A DNA stretch of 60,759 nucleotides from NCBI GenBank assembly GCA_025937235.1, contig JAICRU010000006.1, forward strand, positions 1 to 60,759, in the 5' to 3' direction. Positions 50,698 through 58,601 of the stretch are shown piece by piece. The stretch comes from Acidimicrobiia bacterium (GTDB taxonomy: Bacteria; Actinomycetota; Acidimicrobiia; Spongiisociales; ZC4RG35). Position 1 is the stretch's first letter. Each line of letters begins with the position of its first letter. The notes under the pieces are model-generated. The model was given only the letters and a program-made list of their open reading frames with translations, was not told the DNA's origin and made no database searches. Made by a program: the position numbers and the translations under genes.

Positions 50698-51191
50698 CCG
50701 TGCCGGCCGGGGCCACCCGGGTCGGCTGGGGCTTCGATGCACATCCCCTCGATGGTGAGCCACCGCTGATCCTGGGCGGTGTGCAGGTATCGGACCGGAT
50801 CGGGGTGAGCGCCACGTCGGACGGAGACGTCCTTGCTCATGCTGTGACCGATGCGGTTCTGGGGGCGTGCGCTCTCTCGGATATCGGGGAGCACTTCCCC
50901 TCCGGCGACCCGGCGATGGCCGGCGCGAGATCGCTCGACATGCTTTCCCAGACAGCAGCCATGGCGTCGGCTTCGGGGTGGCAGGTGACCCATGTGGATG
51001 CCACCGTCATTGCCGAGCAGTTGCAGGTCGCTCCCCATCGAGAGCAAATGAGGTCCAACCTGGCCCGGGCTCTCGGTGTCGTCGACGATCTGGTGTCGGT
51101 GAAGGCAACGACCACGGACGGGCTGGGATTCATCGGACGCGGCGAAGGGCTGGCCGCGGTCGCCGTGGTCACCGTGAGCGCCCTGTCGTAG
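50694..51191 (+). CDS. ispF: 2-C-methyl-D-erythritol 2,4-cyclodiphosphate synthase
   Basis: 165 aa. Metal ligands in GWGFDAHPL (D-x-H) and the later His of SDGDVLAHAVTDAVLGA; DIGEHFP and KATTTDGLGFIGRGEG are the family signatures. MEP pathway of isoprenoid synthesis. ispD, normally its partner and often between carD and ispF, is absent: ispF overlaps carD directly. ATGA overlap couples them. Confidence 0.95.
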   Translation: MTVPAGATRVGWGFDAHPLDGEPPLILGGVQVSDRIGVSATSDGDVLAHAVTDAVLGACALSDIGEHFPSGDPAMAGARSLDMLSQTAAMASASGWQVTHVDATVIAEQLQVAPHREQMRSNLARALGVVDDLVSVKATTTDGLGFIGRGEGLAAVAVVTVSALS

Positions 51192-51194
51192 GAT
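51189..51194 (+). promoter_or_regulatory. Putative -10 box (leaderless) of cysS
   Basis: TAGGAT includes the ispF stop codon and ends 7 bp before the cysS ATG. No Shine-Dalgarno is present, so cysS may also be transcribed on its own. Confidence 0.35.
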
Positions 51195-51201
51195 CTCGCC
51201 G

Positions 51202-52593
51202 ATGGTCCGCCTCAACAGCACGCTCCATCGCGCCGTCCTCCCCTTCGAGCCCCGCGATGAGGGCAAGGTGTCGATATACGTGTGCGGGCCCACCGTTCAG
51301 AGCGAGCCGCATGTGGGCCACGGTCGCTCGGCAGTCGCGTTCGATGTGATTCGCCGGTATCTGATCTGGCGGGGATACGACGTCACTTATGTGCGGAATG
51401 TGACCGACATCGAGGACAAGATCATTGCCGCGGCTGAGGAGAGCGGCGAGAGCGTCGAGGTCTTAGCCGTGCGGATGGCGGAGAGATTCGCTGCCGGATA
51501 CCAAGCCCTGGGGGTGCTCGAGCCGGACATAGAACCGAAGGCAACCGAGCACATCGCGGAGATCATCGGCCTGATCGAGAGGCTGGTCGATCGTGGTCTC
51601 GCCTACGCCGCCGGCGGGGACGTCTATTTCTCGGTGCGTGCCGACGAGCGTTACGGGCGGCTTTCGGGTCGCAAACCGGACGAGCTACGCGCCGGCTATC
51701 GGATCGAGGTAGGCGAGGCCAAGCAAGACCCGCTCGATTTCGCCCTCTGGAAGGGGGCCAAACCCGGAGAGCCATGGTGGGACTCCCCCTGGGGCCCCGG
51801 GCGCCCCGGCTGGCACATCGAATGCTCGGCCATGGCCACCAAGTACCTCGGCGATGGCTTCGACATACATGGTGGCGGCACGGATCTGATCTTCCCCCAT
51901 CACGAGAACGAGATCGCACAGAGCGAGGGAGCCAGTGGCGACACATTTGCCCGCTATTGGCTGCACAACGGGATGGTGAATCTGGGTGGGGAGAAGATGG
52001 CCAAATCCACCGGCGTCCTGGTGGATCTCGCCTCGATCGCCGAGAAGCATGGGGGGCGGGCCCTTCGTCTCCTCTTCCTCCGCGCCCACTATCGATCGCC
52101 GATCGAGTACTCCGACGAGCTGCTTTCGGAGGCCGAGGAGGCTCTCGACCGTCTCCAGCGCTTCCGTGACAGGGCCTGGCCCGGAGATCCCGATTCTGCG
52201 ACGTTGGACAGGTTTCGCCAGGTGATGGACGAGGACTTCGCTACCCCGGAGGCGGTCTCGCTGCTTTTCGATCTGGTCCGGGACGGCAATCGCGCCCTCG
52301 ATGAGGGCCGGGACGCCTCGGCCATAGCGGGCGCGGTGGAGGAGATCGTTGGGGTGTTCGGGCTCGACGACGCCAGCTCCTCGGCGGAGACGGCGCTGGA
52401 CCTGGGTGATCTGCCGGCACGATTCGGCATCGAAGGGACGGGTCCCGACGCGGTCGATCGGCTGGTCGAGGCCAGGGCGTTGGCCCGCAAGGAGCGCAGG
52501 TTCGATGTCGCCGACGCCATCCGCCTCGGGTTGGAGGAGGTGGGCGTCATCCTCGAGGACGGGCCCGATGGCACCCACTGGCTACGGAGGTAG
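51202..52593 (+). CDS. cysS: Cysteine--tRNA ligase
   Basis: 463 aa class I synthetase. [16 protein letters not shown] holds the Zn Cys and HxGH motif; [23 protein letters not shown] (split: [14 protein letters not shown] and DGFDIHGGG) carries further Zn ligands; EKMAKSTG is the KMSKS loop with Ala in the third position. The C-terminal helical domain ends [11 protein letters not shown]. Overlaps rlmB by 26 bp. Confidence 0.95.
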   Translation: MVRLNSTLHRAVLPFEPRDEGKVSIYVCGPTVQSEPHVGHGRSAVAFDVIRRYLIWRGYDVTYVRNVTDIEDKIIAAAEESGESVEVLAVRMAERFAAGYQALGVLEPDIEPKATEHIAEIIGLIERLVDRGLAYAAGGDVYFSVRADERYGRLSGRKPDELRAGYRIEVGEAKQDPLDFALWKGAKPGEPWWDSPWGPGRPGWHIECSAMATKYLGDGFDIHGGGTDLIFPHHENEIAQSEGASGDTFARYWLHNGMVNLGGEKMAKSTGVLVDLASIAEKHGGRALRLLFLRAHYRSPIEYSDELLSEAEEALDRLQRFRDRAWPGDPDSATLDRFRQVMDEDFATPEAVSLLFDLVRDGNRALDEGRDASAIAGAVEEIVGVFGLDDASSSAETALDLGDLPARFGIEGTGPDAVDRLVEARALARKERRFDVADAIRLGLEEVGVILEDGPDGTHWLRR

Positions 52594-53305
52594 GGTCGAG
52601 GGTCTTCACGCGGTGGCGGCCGCTGCGGCGGCCGGTCGGGTGCGACGCCTGTGGGTAGAGGAGGGGCGACGAAACCGGCCGGAGACGGCCGCCATCGTCG
52701 ACCGGGTCGGATCGGACCGGGTACTTGTGGTGCCCGATCTTCGGTCACTGGCCGAGACCGAAGCGCCCCAGGGCGTGGTCGCCGACTGCGAGCCGATCCT
52801 GCCGGCCAGACTCGACGATTTGGCCGGCCCCGGGGCAGGGCTCGTCGTCCTCGACCATGTCGAAGACCCCCACAATGTCGGGGCCGTGGCCCGCAGCGCC
52901 CTGGCCTCGGGGATGACCGGGATGGTGATCTCATCGAGACGGGCAGCCCCGTTGTCGGCCGCCGCCTTCAAGTCAGCCACCGGGGCGTTGGAGACCCTGC
53001 CGGTTGCGGTGGTTGCATCCATCCCCGAGGCTCTGAGTCGGCTCAAGAGCCGCGACTTGTGGATCGTCGGACTTCGGGCGGGGGCGACGACCTCTTTGTT
53101 CGGCCTGGCCTTGCTGACCGAGCCTGTGGCGGTCGTGGTGGGGGCGGAAGGCTCGGGTCTGAGTGCCCTGGTCGAGAAGCGATGCGACGTGCTTGCCTCC
53201 ATCCCTATGGCGTCTGAGACCGAGAGCCTCAATGCCTCTGTTGCGGCTGCGCTGGCCTGTTTCGAGGTCATGCGGGTGCGGAGCGAGGCTTCGGGCCCTC
53301 CCTAG
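52568..53305 (+). CDS. rlmB: 23S rRNA (guanosine-2'-O-)-methyltransferase RlmB (TrmH family)
   Basis: 245 aa SPOUT methyltransferase. VVLDHVEDPHNVGAVARSA (motif 1), VVVGAEGSGLSALV (motif 2) and IPMASETESLNASVAAAL (motif 3) form the trefoil knot and SAM site. A short N-terminal substrate domain begins GRVEGLHAV. It methylates G2251-equivalent in 23S rRNA in the family. The ATG lies inside the end of cysS; conserved order cysS-rlmB. Confidence 0.9.
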   Translation: MAPTGYGGRVEGLHAVAAAAAAGRVRRLWVEEGRRNRPETAAIVDRVGSDRVLVVPDLRSLAETEAPQGVVADCEPILPARLDDLAGPGAGLVVLDHVEDPHNVGAVARSALASGMTGMVISSRRAAPLSAAAFKSATGALETLPVAVVASIPEALSRLKSRDLWIVGLRAGATTSLFGLALLTEPVAVVVGAEGSGLSALVEKRCDVLASIPMASETESLNASVAAALACFEVMRVRSEASGPP

Positions 53306-53318
53306 AATTCGACGTGCC

Positions 53319-53394
53319 GCCGGGTTAGCTCAGTCGGTAGAGCAGCTGTCTTGTAAACAGCAGGTCATCGGTTCGATTCCGGTACCCGGCTCCA
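53319..53394 (+). tRNA. tRNA-Thr (anticodon TGT)
   Basis: Acceptor stem GCCGGGT (53319-53325) pairs with ACCCGGC (53384-53390), discriminator T, CCA encoded at 53392-53394. D-arm GCTC...GAGC, anticodon stem GCTGT/ACAGC with loop CTTGTAA, anticodon TGT at 53352-53354, and TTCGATT T-loop. All stems pair. It reads ACA/ACN threonine codons. It lies 13 bp after rlmB. Confidence 0.96.
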
Positions 53395-53532
53395 GCTCGA
53401 CCGGGGGAGAAGGCCAAGACACGTCTTCGACGCCGTTGGTTTCGACCTGAGGCGCCGTCGGGGTCACAACCGATGAGATCCGTGCGCTGGGCCGGTCTAA
53501 TCGAGCGGACCCGATGAGGAGGGACCACGATC

Positions 53533-54159
53533 ATGAGACTGACCACCACCACCATGATCACCGTCGACGGCGTGATGCAGGGACTCGGCGCCCCCGACGA
53601 GGACCGCCGGGGCGGATTCGAGCGCGGCGGATGGCAGGCGCCGCTATGGGATGGCGAGGCCGGGGCGTTTCTGGACCAGGTTTACGAGCGCGCCGACGCG
53701 TTTCTTTTCGGTCGGCGGACCTACGAGATCTTTGCCGGCTCCTGGGGGACATGGGCAGATCCCGGCGACAGCCCCATCTGGACGGCGCTCAACTCACGAC
53801 CCAAGTACGTCGCGTCGACCACACTCACCGAAGCGCGGTGGGCCGACACGACCGTCCTCTCCGGTGATCTTGCCGCCGCAGTCGGCGAGCTGAAAGCCAG
53901 CCGGGGAGGCGAGCTGCAGGTGCACGGCAGCGGCGTCCTGATCCGCTGGCTACTCGGCAACCAGCTCGTCGACCAGATCACGCTGCTCGTCTGTCCCGTG
54001 GTCGTCGGTCAGGGCACGCGGCTCTTCCCCGATACCGGACCCGACTTGGCGCTCGAGCTGGTGGAATCGCGGTCCACCCGGAGGGGGGTGACGATCCAGA
54101 TCTACCGACCCACCGGCCGTCCACGGTACGAAACGGCCAAATTGCCATCTGAGCATTGA
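53533..54159 (+). CDS. Dihydrofolate reductase family protein (RibD C-terminal-like)
   Basis: 208 aa. TTTTMITVDGVMQG at the N-terminus, AFLFGRRTYEIFAG and KYVASTTL are typical of the RibD_C/DHFR-like group; LQVHGSGVLIRWLLGNQLVDQITLLVCPVVVGQGTRLF is split over the NADPH-fold C-terminal half (LQVHGSGVLIRWLL; LVCPVVVGQGTRLF). Probably an NADPH-dependent reductase; substrate unknown and not a true FolA. ATG preceded by GGAGGG at 8-9 bp, one of the clear Shine-Dalgarno starts here. Confidence 0.85.
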   Translation: MRLTTTTMITVDGVMQGLGAPDEDRRGGFERGGWQAPLWDGEAGAFLDQVYERADAFLFGRRTYEIFAGSWGTWADPGDSPIWTALNSRPKYVASTTLTEARWADTTVLSGDLAAAVGELKASRGGELQVHGSGVLIRWLLGNQLVDQITLLVCPVVVGQGTRLFPDTGPDLALELVESRSTRRGVTIQIYRPTGRPRYETAKLPSEH

Positions 54160-54304
54160 CCGAAGGTGTGGCACCAGCCTGGTCGTCGCGACATGAGCTG
54201 AGTGCCGGGTCCAACCGATGACCGGCTTTCCACCACGGCTGCTCCCAGTCCCTCATCGAGCAGGCTCGTAATGGTTGGGTAACGCCCTCGGGTAATAATT
54301 CCGC

Positions 54305-55495
54305 ATGATGTCCCATGGCACGCCGGCGGCGTGGAGCGTCTGGCATTACTCGTGGGCGACGATCGTCGTAGCTGCCCTGGTACTCAATGTTCTCTGGCCG
54401 ATCTCCACCGGCTACGCGGTGTGGGCACTCAGCATGATCGCCTACCCACTGGCGGCCGCGGTGATCCTGGTCAACCGACCCGGGAACCGAGTGGGACGAG
54501 TGCTGGCAGTGGTGGCGGTGGCTGCCGGTGTGATCTTTGTCGGTAGTTGGGTCTTCACCACGTGGACGACCCGGACCTGGAGCGTCTACCTGGAAGCGAT
54601 CACGGGCATGGCCGTTCCCGTCCTGTTCTGGGCAGTGCTCACATTGCTCTACATATTCCCGACGGGCACGATCACGGGTCGGTTCTTTCGGTCGGCGTTC
54701 ATCGGGTTCAGCCTGGTAGTAGCCGCACTTGACGTTCTCGCTGTCTTCAATCCTGAGCCCCTGCCCGTAACCGGCCGTGACAACCCGCTGGCCGGCCCCG
54801 CCTGGATTTCGCTGCTGTATGACACCGGAATCGTCGTCTTGCTGCCCGGCCTGCTGATCGGCTGCTGGGCGGCGGTCTCGAGATATCGGGCTTCCGGCTT
54901 TGAGGTCAGGTTGCAGCTGAGGTGGTTCATGTTCGGGTTGGTCGCCGTGACCTGCCTGATAGCCGTCATCACCTTCATCCCCCAAACGGTGTCGTCCCCC
55001 TGGGAAGAGATCAGCAACGTGGCTGTGGTGGTCGGCTTCTGGTCCTTCCCAGTGGCCATCGTGATTGCGATTACCCGGTACCACTTGTACGACATCGACA
55101 GGCTCGTCTCCCGAACGATCACCTACGCCCTGGTCGTCGCACTCCTCATGGCGACCTATCTCGGCTTGGTGACGCTGATCACCTGGCTGCTGCCCGCCCA
55201 GGACAGTGTGGCGGTTGCCGCCTCGACCCTCTCCGTGGCGGCGCTCTTCAACCCGTTGAGGAAGCGTCTCCAGTCTGTGGTCAACAGGCGATTCAACAGG
55301 TTCGCCTATCACGCGGAAATGGTGTCCGAAGAGCTCGCCCGCAAACTGAGGGAGCCACGTCCCAGCGACCAGCTTGCCGACCTCTGGCGCACCACGGTCG
55401 AGGACGTGCTACAGCCCAGTCGAGTTGGGGTATGGCTCACGGATGGCCTCGCAGGCGACCGGAAGCCTCGCCCGGGGGAAGGGCCCGGCTCGTGA
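54305..55495 (+). CDS. Kinase-less sensor-type multi-TM membrane protein
   Basis: 396 aa with about nine TM helices, then a soluble end. SRTITYALVVALLMATYLGL, AASTLSVAALFNPLRKRLQ and VVNRRFNRFAYHAEMVSEEL match the membrane input module that in Actinobacteria and Chloroflexi precedes GAF and histidine-kinase domains. Here the protein ends ~70 residues later with no GAF, HisKA or HATPase part, and nothing kinase-like follows in the next 190 bp. It could be a truncated kinase or a stand-alone sensor. TAATAAT sits 5 bp before the ATG. Confidence 0.75.
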   Translation: MMSHGTPAAWSVWHYSWATIVVAALVLNVLWPISTGYAVWALSMIAYPLAAAVILVNRPGNRVGRVLAVVAVAAGVIFVGSWVFTTWTTRTWSVYLEAITGMAVPVLFWAVLTLLYIFPTGTITGRFFRSAFIGFSLVVAALDVLAVFNPEPLPVTGRDNPLAGPAWISLLYDTGIVVLLPGLLIGCWAAVSRYRASGFEVRLQLRWFMFGLVAVTCLIAVITFIPQTVSSPWEEISNVAVVVGFWSFPVAIVIAITRYHLYDIDRLVSRTITYALVVALLMATYLGLVTLITWLLPAQDSVAVAASTLSVAALFNPLRKRLQSVVNRRFNRFAYHAEMVSEELARKLREPRPSDQLADLWRTTVEDVLQPSRVGVWLTDGLAGDRKPRPGEGPGS

Positions 55496-55684
55496 CGCCT
55501 CCGCGCTCTGGGAGCAGATAAGGCCTGCGACGGACCCGGAGGTGAACCACGCCTGCCCTGACCTCCAGAGCGACCTGATCGTGTGACATCGAACTGCGCC
55601 CAGCGCCACTCGGTTCACCTCGGATCGAATCCTGCGCCCTGGCGATGGTCAGGTTGGCAAAACCCGGCCTCCTAGCATGCGTCT

Positions 55685-56851
55685 GTGAGTCGGGAGCCCA
55701 CCGACCTCGAGCGTTTACTCGGGCCTGACCGTAGGACCTGGCCCAGGCCACGCGGGATGGCCCTGGCTGTCTCCACGATCGCATTCGCCGTCTTGGCCGG
55801 GATGATCTTCTTGCGGCCCGGGGAGGGCCCGCACATCGATCGCTTCTTGTTCGGCTTCGCCGACGAGGTCTTGTCGGCCGAAGTCGAGTCGGTCGAAAGC
55901 GCCCCCTGCAGCTACGCAGCCGAGCTGAACTGCAGCCTGGTCGTCTTCACCGACGGGGCCGACAGGATCACCCAGGAATTCCCCGACGAAGTGGGCCAAC
56001 CCCACTTCGAGACAGGCGACCCGGTCCTGTTGTCCGTGACCCAGGCGGAGGACGGCAGCATCGCCGTCAACTACTACGACCGGGACCGTGGCTGGCTCTT
56101 GGCGGTCGTGGCGCTGGCATTTGCCGGGGCCGTGGTGCTCCTGGGACGGATGCGGGGGCTAGCCGCCCTGCTCGGCCTTGCGATAAGTGTGGGGGTCCTG
56201 GTCTGGTTCATCGTGCCCGCGATCATCGCCGGTCGTGATGCGATGCTGGTTGCCCTGGTCGGGGGTGGCGCCATCGTCTTGATCTCTCTATATCTCGCCC
56301 ATGGGTTCACCCCGCTCACCCATATCGCCGCCCTGGGTGCATTTGCCGCGCTCGCGCTTTCCACCGCCCTCTCCTGGGGCGTGGTCGCGGCTGCTCGATT
56401 CACCGGGCTGGGTAGCGAGGAGGCCTTCTATCTCCTCAGTCTGCCCGATATCGACCTGACGGGTTTGCTGCTGGCCGGCATCGTCCTTGGTTCGATAGGC
56501 GCCCTCGACGACGTCACCGTCACCCAGGCATCGGCGGTGTGGGAGGTAGCTCAGGCAAACCCGACGCTCGAAAGGAGGGCGTACTTCGCCTCCGGGCTGC
56601 GTATCGGGCGGGATCACATCGCCTCCACCGTCAACACCCTCCTCCTGGCCTACGCCGGGGCGGCCCTGCCCTTGCTGATCCTGTACAGCCTCTCTCGTCT
56701 CTCGCTTGGAGCGGTCGCCGGCTCCGAAGTCGTTGCGGTCGAGATCGTGCGAACGCTGGTCGGATCGATCGGGCTGGTGGCGGCGGTGCCCATGACCACC
56801 TGGCTGGCGGCCCGTCAGGTTTCGAAGGGCGCGGCGTCGGCAATGGCATAG
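55685..56851 (+). CDS. YibE/F family membrane protein
   Basis: 388 aa. One N-terminal TM helix, a ~90-residue outside domain with two Cys (SAPCSYAAELNC) that may form a disulphide, then about seven TM helices. GLAISVGVLVWFIVPAIIAG, AHGFTPLTHIAALGAF and LGSIGALDDVTVTQASAVWE are the YibE/F signatures. Transport role suspected but unproven. GTG start exactly 6 bp after TAGCAT, a leaderless arrangement. Confidence 0.88.
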   Translation: MSREPTDLERLLGPDRRTWPRPRGMALAVSTIAFAVLAGMIFLRPGEGPHIDRFLFGFADEVLSAEVESVESAPCSYAAELNCSLVVFTDGADRITQEFPDEVGQPHFETGDPVLLSVTQAEDGSIAVNYYDRDRGWLLAVVALAFAGAVVLLGRMRGLAALLGLAISVGVLVWFIVPAIIAGRDAMLVALVGGGAIVLISLYLAHGFTPLTHIAALGAFAALALSTALSWGVVAAARFTGLGSEEAFYLLSLPDIDLTGLLLAGIVLGSIGALDDVTVTQASAVWEVAQANPTLERRAYFASGLRIGRDHIASTVNTLLLAYAGAALPLLILYSLSRLSLGAVAGSEVVAVEIVRTLVGSIGLVAAVPMTTWLAARQVSKGAASAMA

Positions 56852-56911
56852 AGACCCCGCAGGGCGATCAAATCCTCGGGTAACCAAGAATCCAGAAATA
56901 CGCTCATCGCC

Positions 56912-57139
56912 ATGTTGAGCGCGGAGGATCGTTCCATCCTCGAATTCGAGGGCCGCTGGTGGCAAGAGAATGGTCCCAAAGACCAGGCCATCGAGCATCG
57001 CCTCGGCCTGACTGCGGCCACGTACTACGAGCGGCTGATCGGGATCATCTCTTCTCCCGAGGCGAGACGTCTCGACCCGCTCACCGTGGCGCGGGTCCGT
57101 GCCATGATCGAGCCGCTTGGCGGGGAGGCGGTCTCGTGA
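56912..57139 (+). CDS. DUF3263 family small protein
   Basis: 75 aa. LEFEGRWWQENGPKDQAI, LGLTAATYYERL and ARRLDPLTVARVR match DUF3263, an actinobacterial small helix-turn-helix-like family. TACGCT ends 7 bp before the ATG. Its stop overlaps the next gene (LytR_C protein) as GTGA; the same pairing is widespread in Actinobacteria. Function unknown. Confidence 0.88.
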   Translation: MLSAEDRSILEFEGRWWQENGPKDQAIEHRLGLTAATYYERLIGIISSPEARRLDPLTVARVRAMIEPLGGEAVS

Positions 57140-57702
57140 ACAAAGGCCGTCATGCCGCCGAGACCTCCAGCTCCTTCTATCGAGATCTCACGATGATGGT
57201 CTTGGGGATCGCCCTGGTTGGGGCGGCGGTGTTCCTACTCCTCTATCTCCTGGCCGGGGATCCCGAGGCCGAGGCCGGAGCCACCACAGATTCAGGGTCC
57301 ACGACCAGCACCGAGCGCGCGTCGAGCGAGCCCATCGCCACCACGAGCACCAGTTCGCCACCGACGACCACCCCTGCCAGCACTGCTGCCCCTGCCACGA
57401 CCGCAGTGCCGGTGCGGCCCCCCCAGGAGGTCCGTGTCGTCGTGCTCAATTCGATCGGGCTGGCCGGGGCCGCCGGGCGCAAGACACAAGAACTGGCCGA
57501 CGCCGGTTACCAGACTCAACAGGCGGAAGACATCGAACCGCAACAAGACCAGTCCCGGGTGTGGTACCGCGAAGGGTTCGCAGCCGAGGCCAACGCCCTC
57601 CTCCAATTCCTCCCCGGAGCTCTCGTCGAGCCGATCCCCGACCCCGAGTTGCAGACAGGGACCGACGTGGTCCTGGTCCTGGGCGCCGGATACATCGAAT
57701 GA
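57136..57702 (+). CDS. LytR C-terminal domain membrane protein
   Basis: 188 aa from GTG 57136. One TM helix (MMVLGIALVGAAVFLLLYLL), a long Ser/Thr/Pro linker, then a LytR_C domain (VRVVVLNSIGLAGAAGRKTQELADAGYQ; split at GLAG) ending DVVLVLGAGYIE. LytR_C domains often accompany LCP enzymes and act outside the cell. Overlaps DUF3263 upstream and the next gene (ATGA) downstream. Confidence 0.87.
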   Translation: MNKGRHAAETSSSFYRDLTMMVLGIALVGAAVFLLLYLLAGDPEAEAGATTDSGSTTSTERASSEPIATTSTSSPPTTTPASTAAPATTAVPVRPPQEVRVVVLNSIGLAGAAGRKTQELADAGYQTQQAEDIEPQQDQSRVWYREGFAAEANALLQFLPGALVEPIPDPELQTGTDVVLVLGAGYIE

Positions 57703-58559
57703 CGCGCCGCGCCGCGCGGCCACGCCGCGGCGTGCCCAGGGTCTGGATCCTGCCCGCGGTCGCCCTCCTCGTGATACTCGTCGCCATCTCCATTGGCTTG
57801 CTGAGCCAGTCGGTGTTGGTGGACCTCCTCTCCTGGTGGCCGGTTTGGCTAATGCTTATCGGCCTAGCCTTGCTGGCCAGAGGGCGGCGTTGGGGGAGGA
57901 TGCGACCCTCCGCCCTCATCGCCATCCTCTCGGTCCTGTCCCTGGGAGCGTTCCTGACTGGCCACATCCGCGCCTGGCCGATCATGCCGTCTGCCTCGAT
58001 AGGGCTCAACGGCCCACAGGCCGGCTCGGTCGTGACCGGCGCCCTTTCGGCCCGGATCTCTGGCCCTCTCGAGGTCGGGTCCGGCCACTCGGGATTCCTG
58101 TATGCCGTCGAGCCGGTACGTAGCGGCGGCGACGTAGGCCCACCGGTTGCCGTGGAACAGCTCCAGGGGCCGAACATCTCGGTCGCCCTCGAGCCCTCGC
58201 CTGATCCAGGTATGTACCTGTTCGCAGGTTGGGCTTTGGATCTCGATGAAGCGCCGACCTGGAGCCTGTCCCTGGCCGGTGAGATACAGGCGGACCTGAC
58301 CCGGGTTGACCTCTCTTCGCTACAGATCGACGGGGCAGGGTCCATTTCGCTCGGGAGCGCGTCGGCCAACACTGTGGTCACGGTGTCGGGCACCTTCGAC
58401 ATCGCCTTGACCCCAGGCACCCCGGCCCGAGTCGTCGGCGACGCCATCGTGCCTGCCGGCTGGACCTCGAGTGACGACGGTTTTCGGAGCCCGACACCAG
58501 GTGAGGGCTGGGTCATCTCGGTGGGCGAAGGGTCTTCCCTGACGATCAGCGGGGGTTAG
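57699..58559 (+). CDS. LiaF-like membrane protein with toastrack-type domain
   Basis: 286 aa. Basic N-terminus, three TM segments with LLSWWPVWLMLIGLALLARG, the DUF5668/LiaI-LiaF-like motif, then a beta-rich outside domain (~110-286) with evenly spaced strands and Gly-turns ending SVGEGSSLTISGG, resembling the toastrack fold of envelope-stress proteins. ATG overlaps the upstream stop. It forms the third gene of a DUF3263-LytR_C operon, suggesting an envelope function. Confidence 0.72.
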   Translation: MTRRAARPRRGVPRVWILPAVALLVILVAISIGLLSQSVLVDLLSWWPVWLMLIGLALLARGRRWGRMRPSALIAILSVLSLGAFLTGHIRAWPIMPSASIGLNGPQAGSVVTGALSARISGPLEVGSGHSGFLYAVEPVRSGGDVGPPVAVEQLQGPNISVALEPSPDPGMYLFAGWALDLDEAPTWSLSLAGEIQADLTRVDLSSLQIDGAGSISLGSASANTVVTVSGTFDIALTPGTPARVVGDAIVPAGWTSSDDGFRSPTPGEGWVISVGEGSSLTISGG

Positions 58560-58587
58560 CAGCCCATTTGAGCGACAGACCACCAGT

Positions 58588-58593
58588 TACACT
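58588..58593 (+). promoter_or_regulatory. Putative -10 box (leaderless) of AI-2E transporter gene
   Basis: TACACT ends 8 bp before the GTG at 58602, without any ribosome site between. Confidence 0.4.
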
Positions 58594-58601
58594 CCCAAAT
58601 C

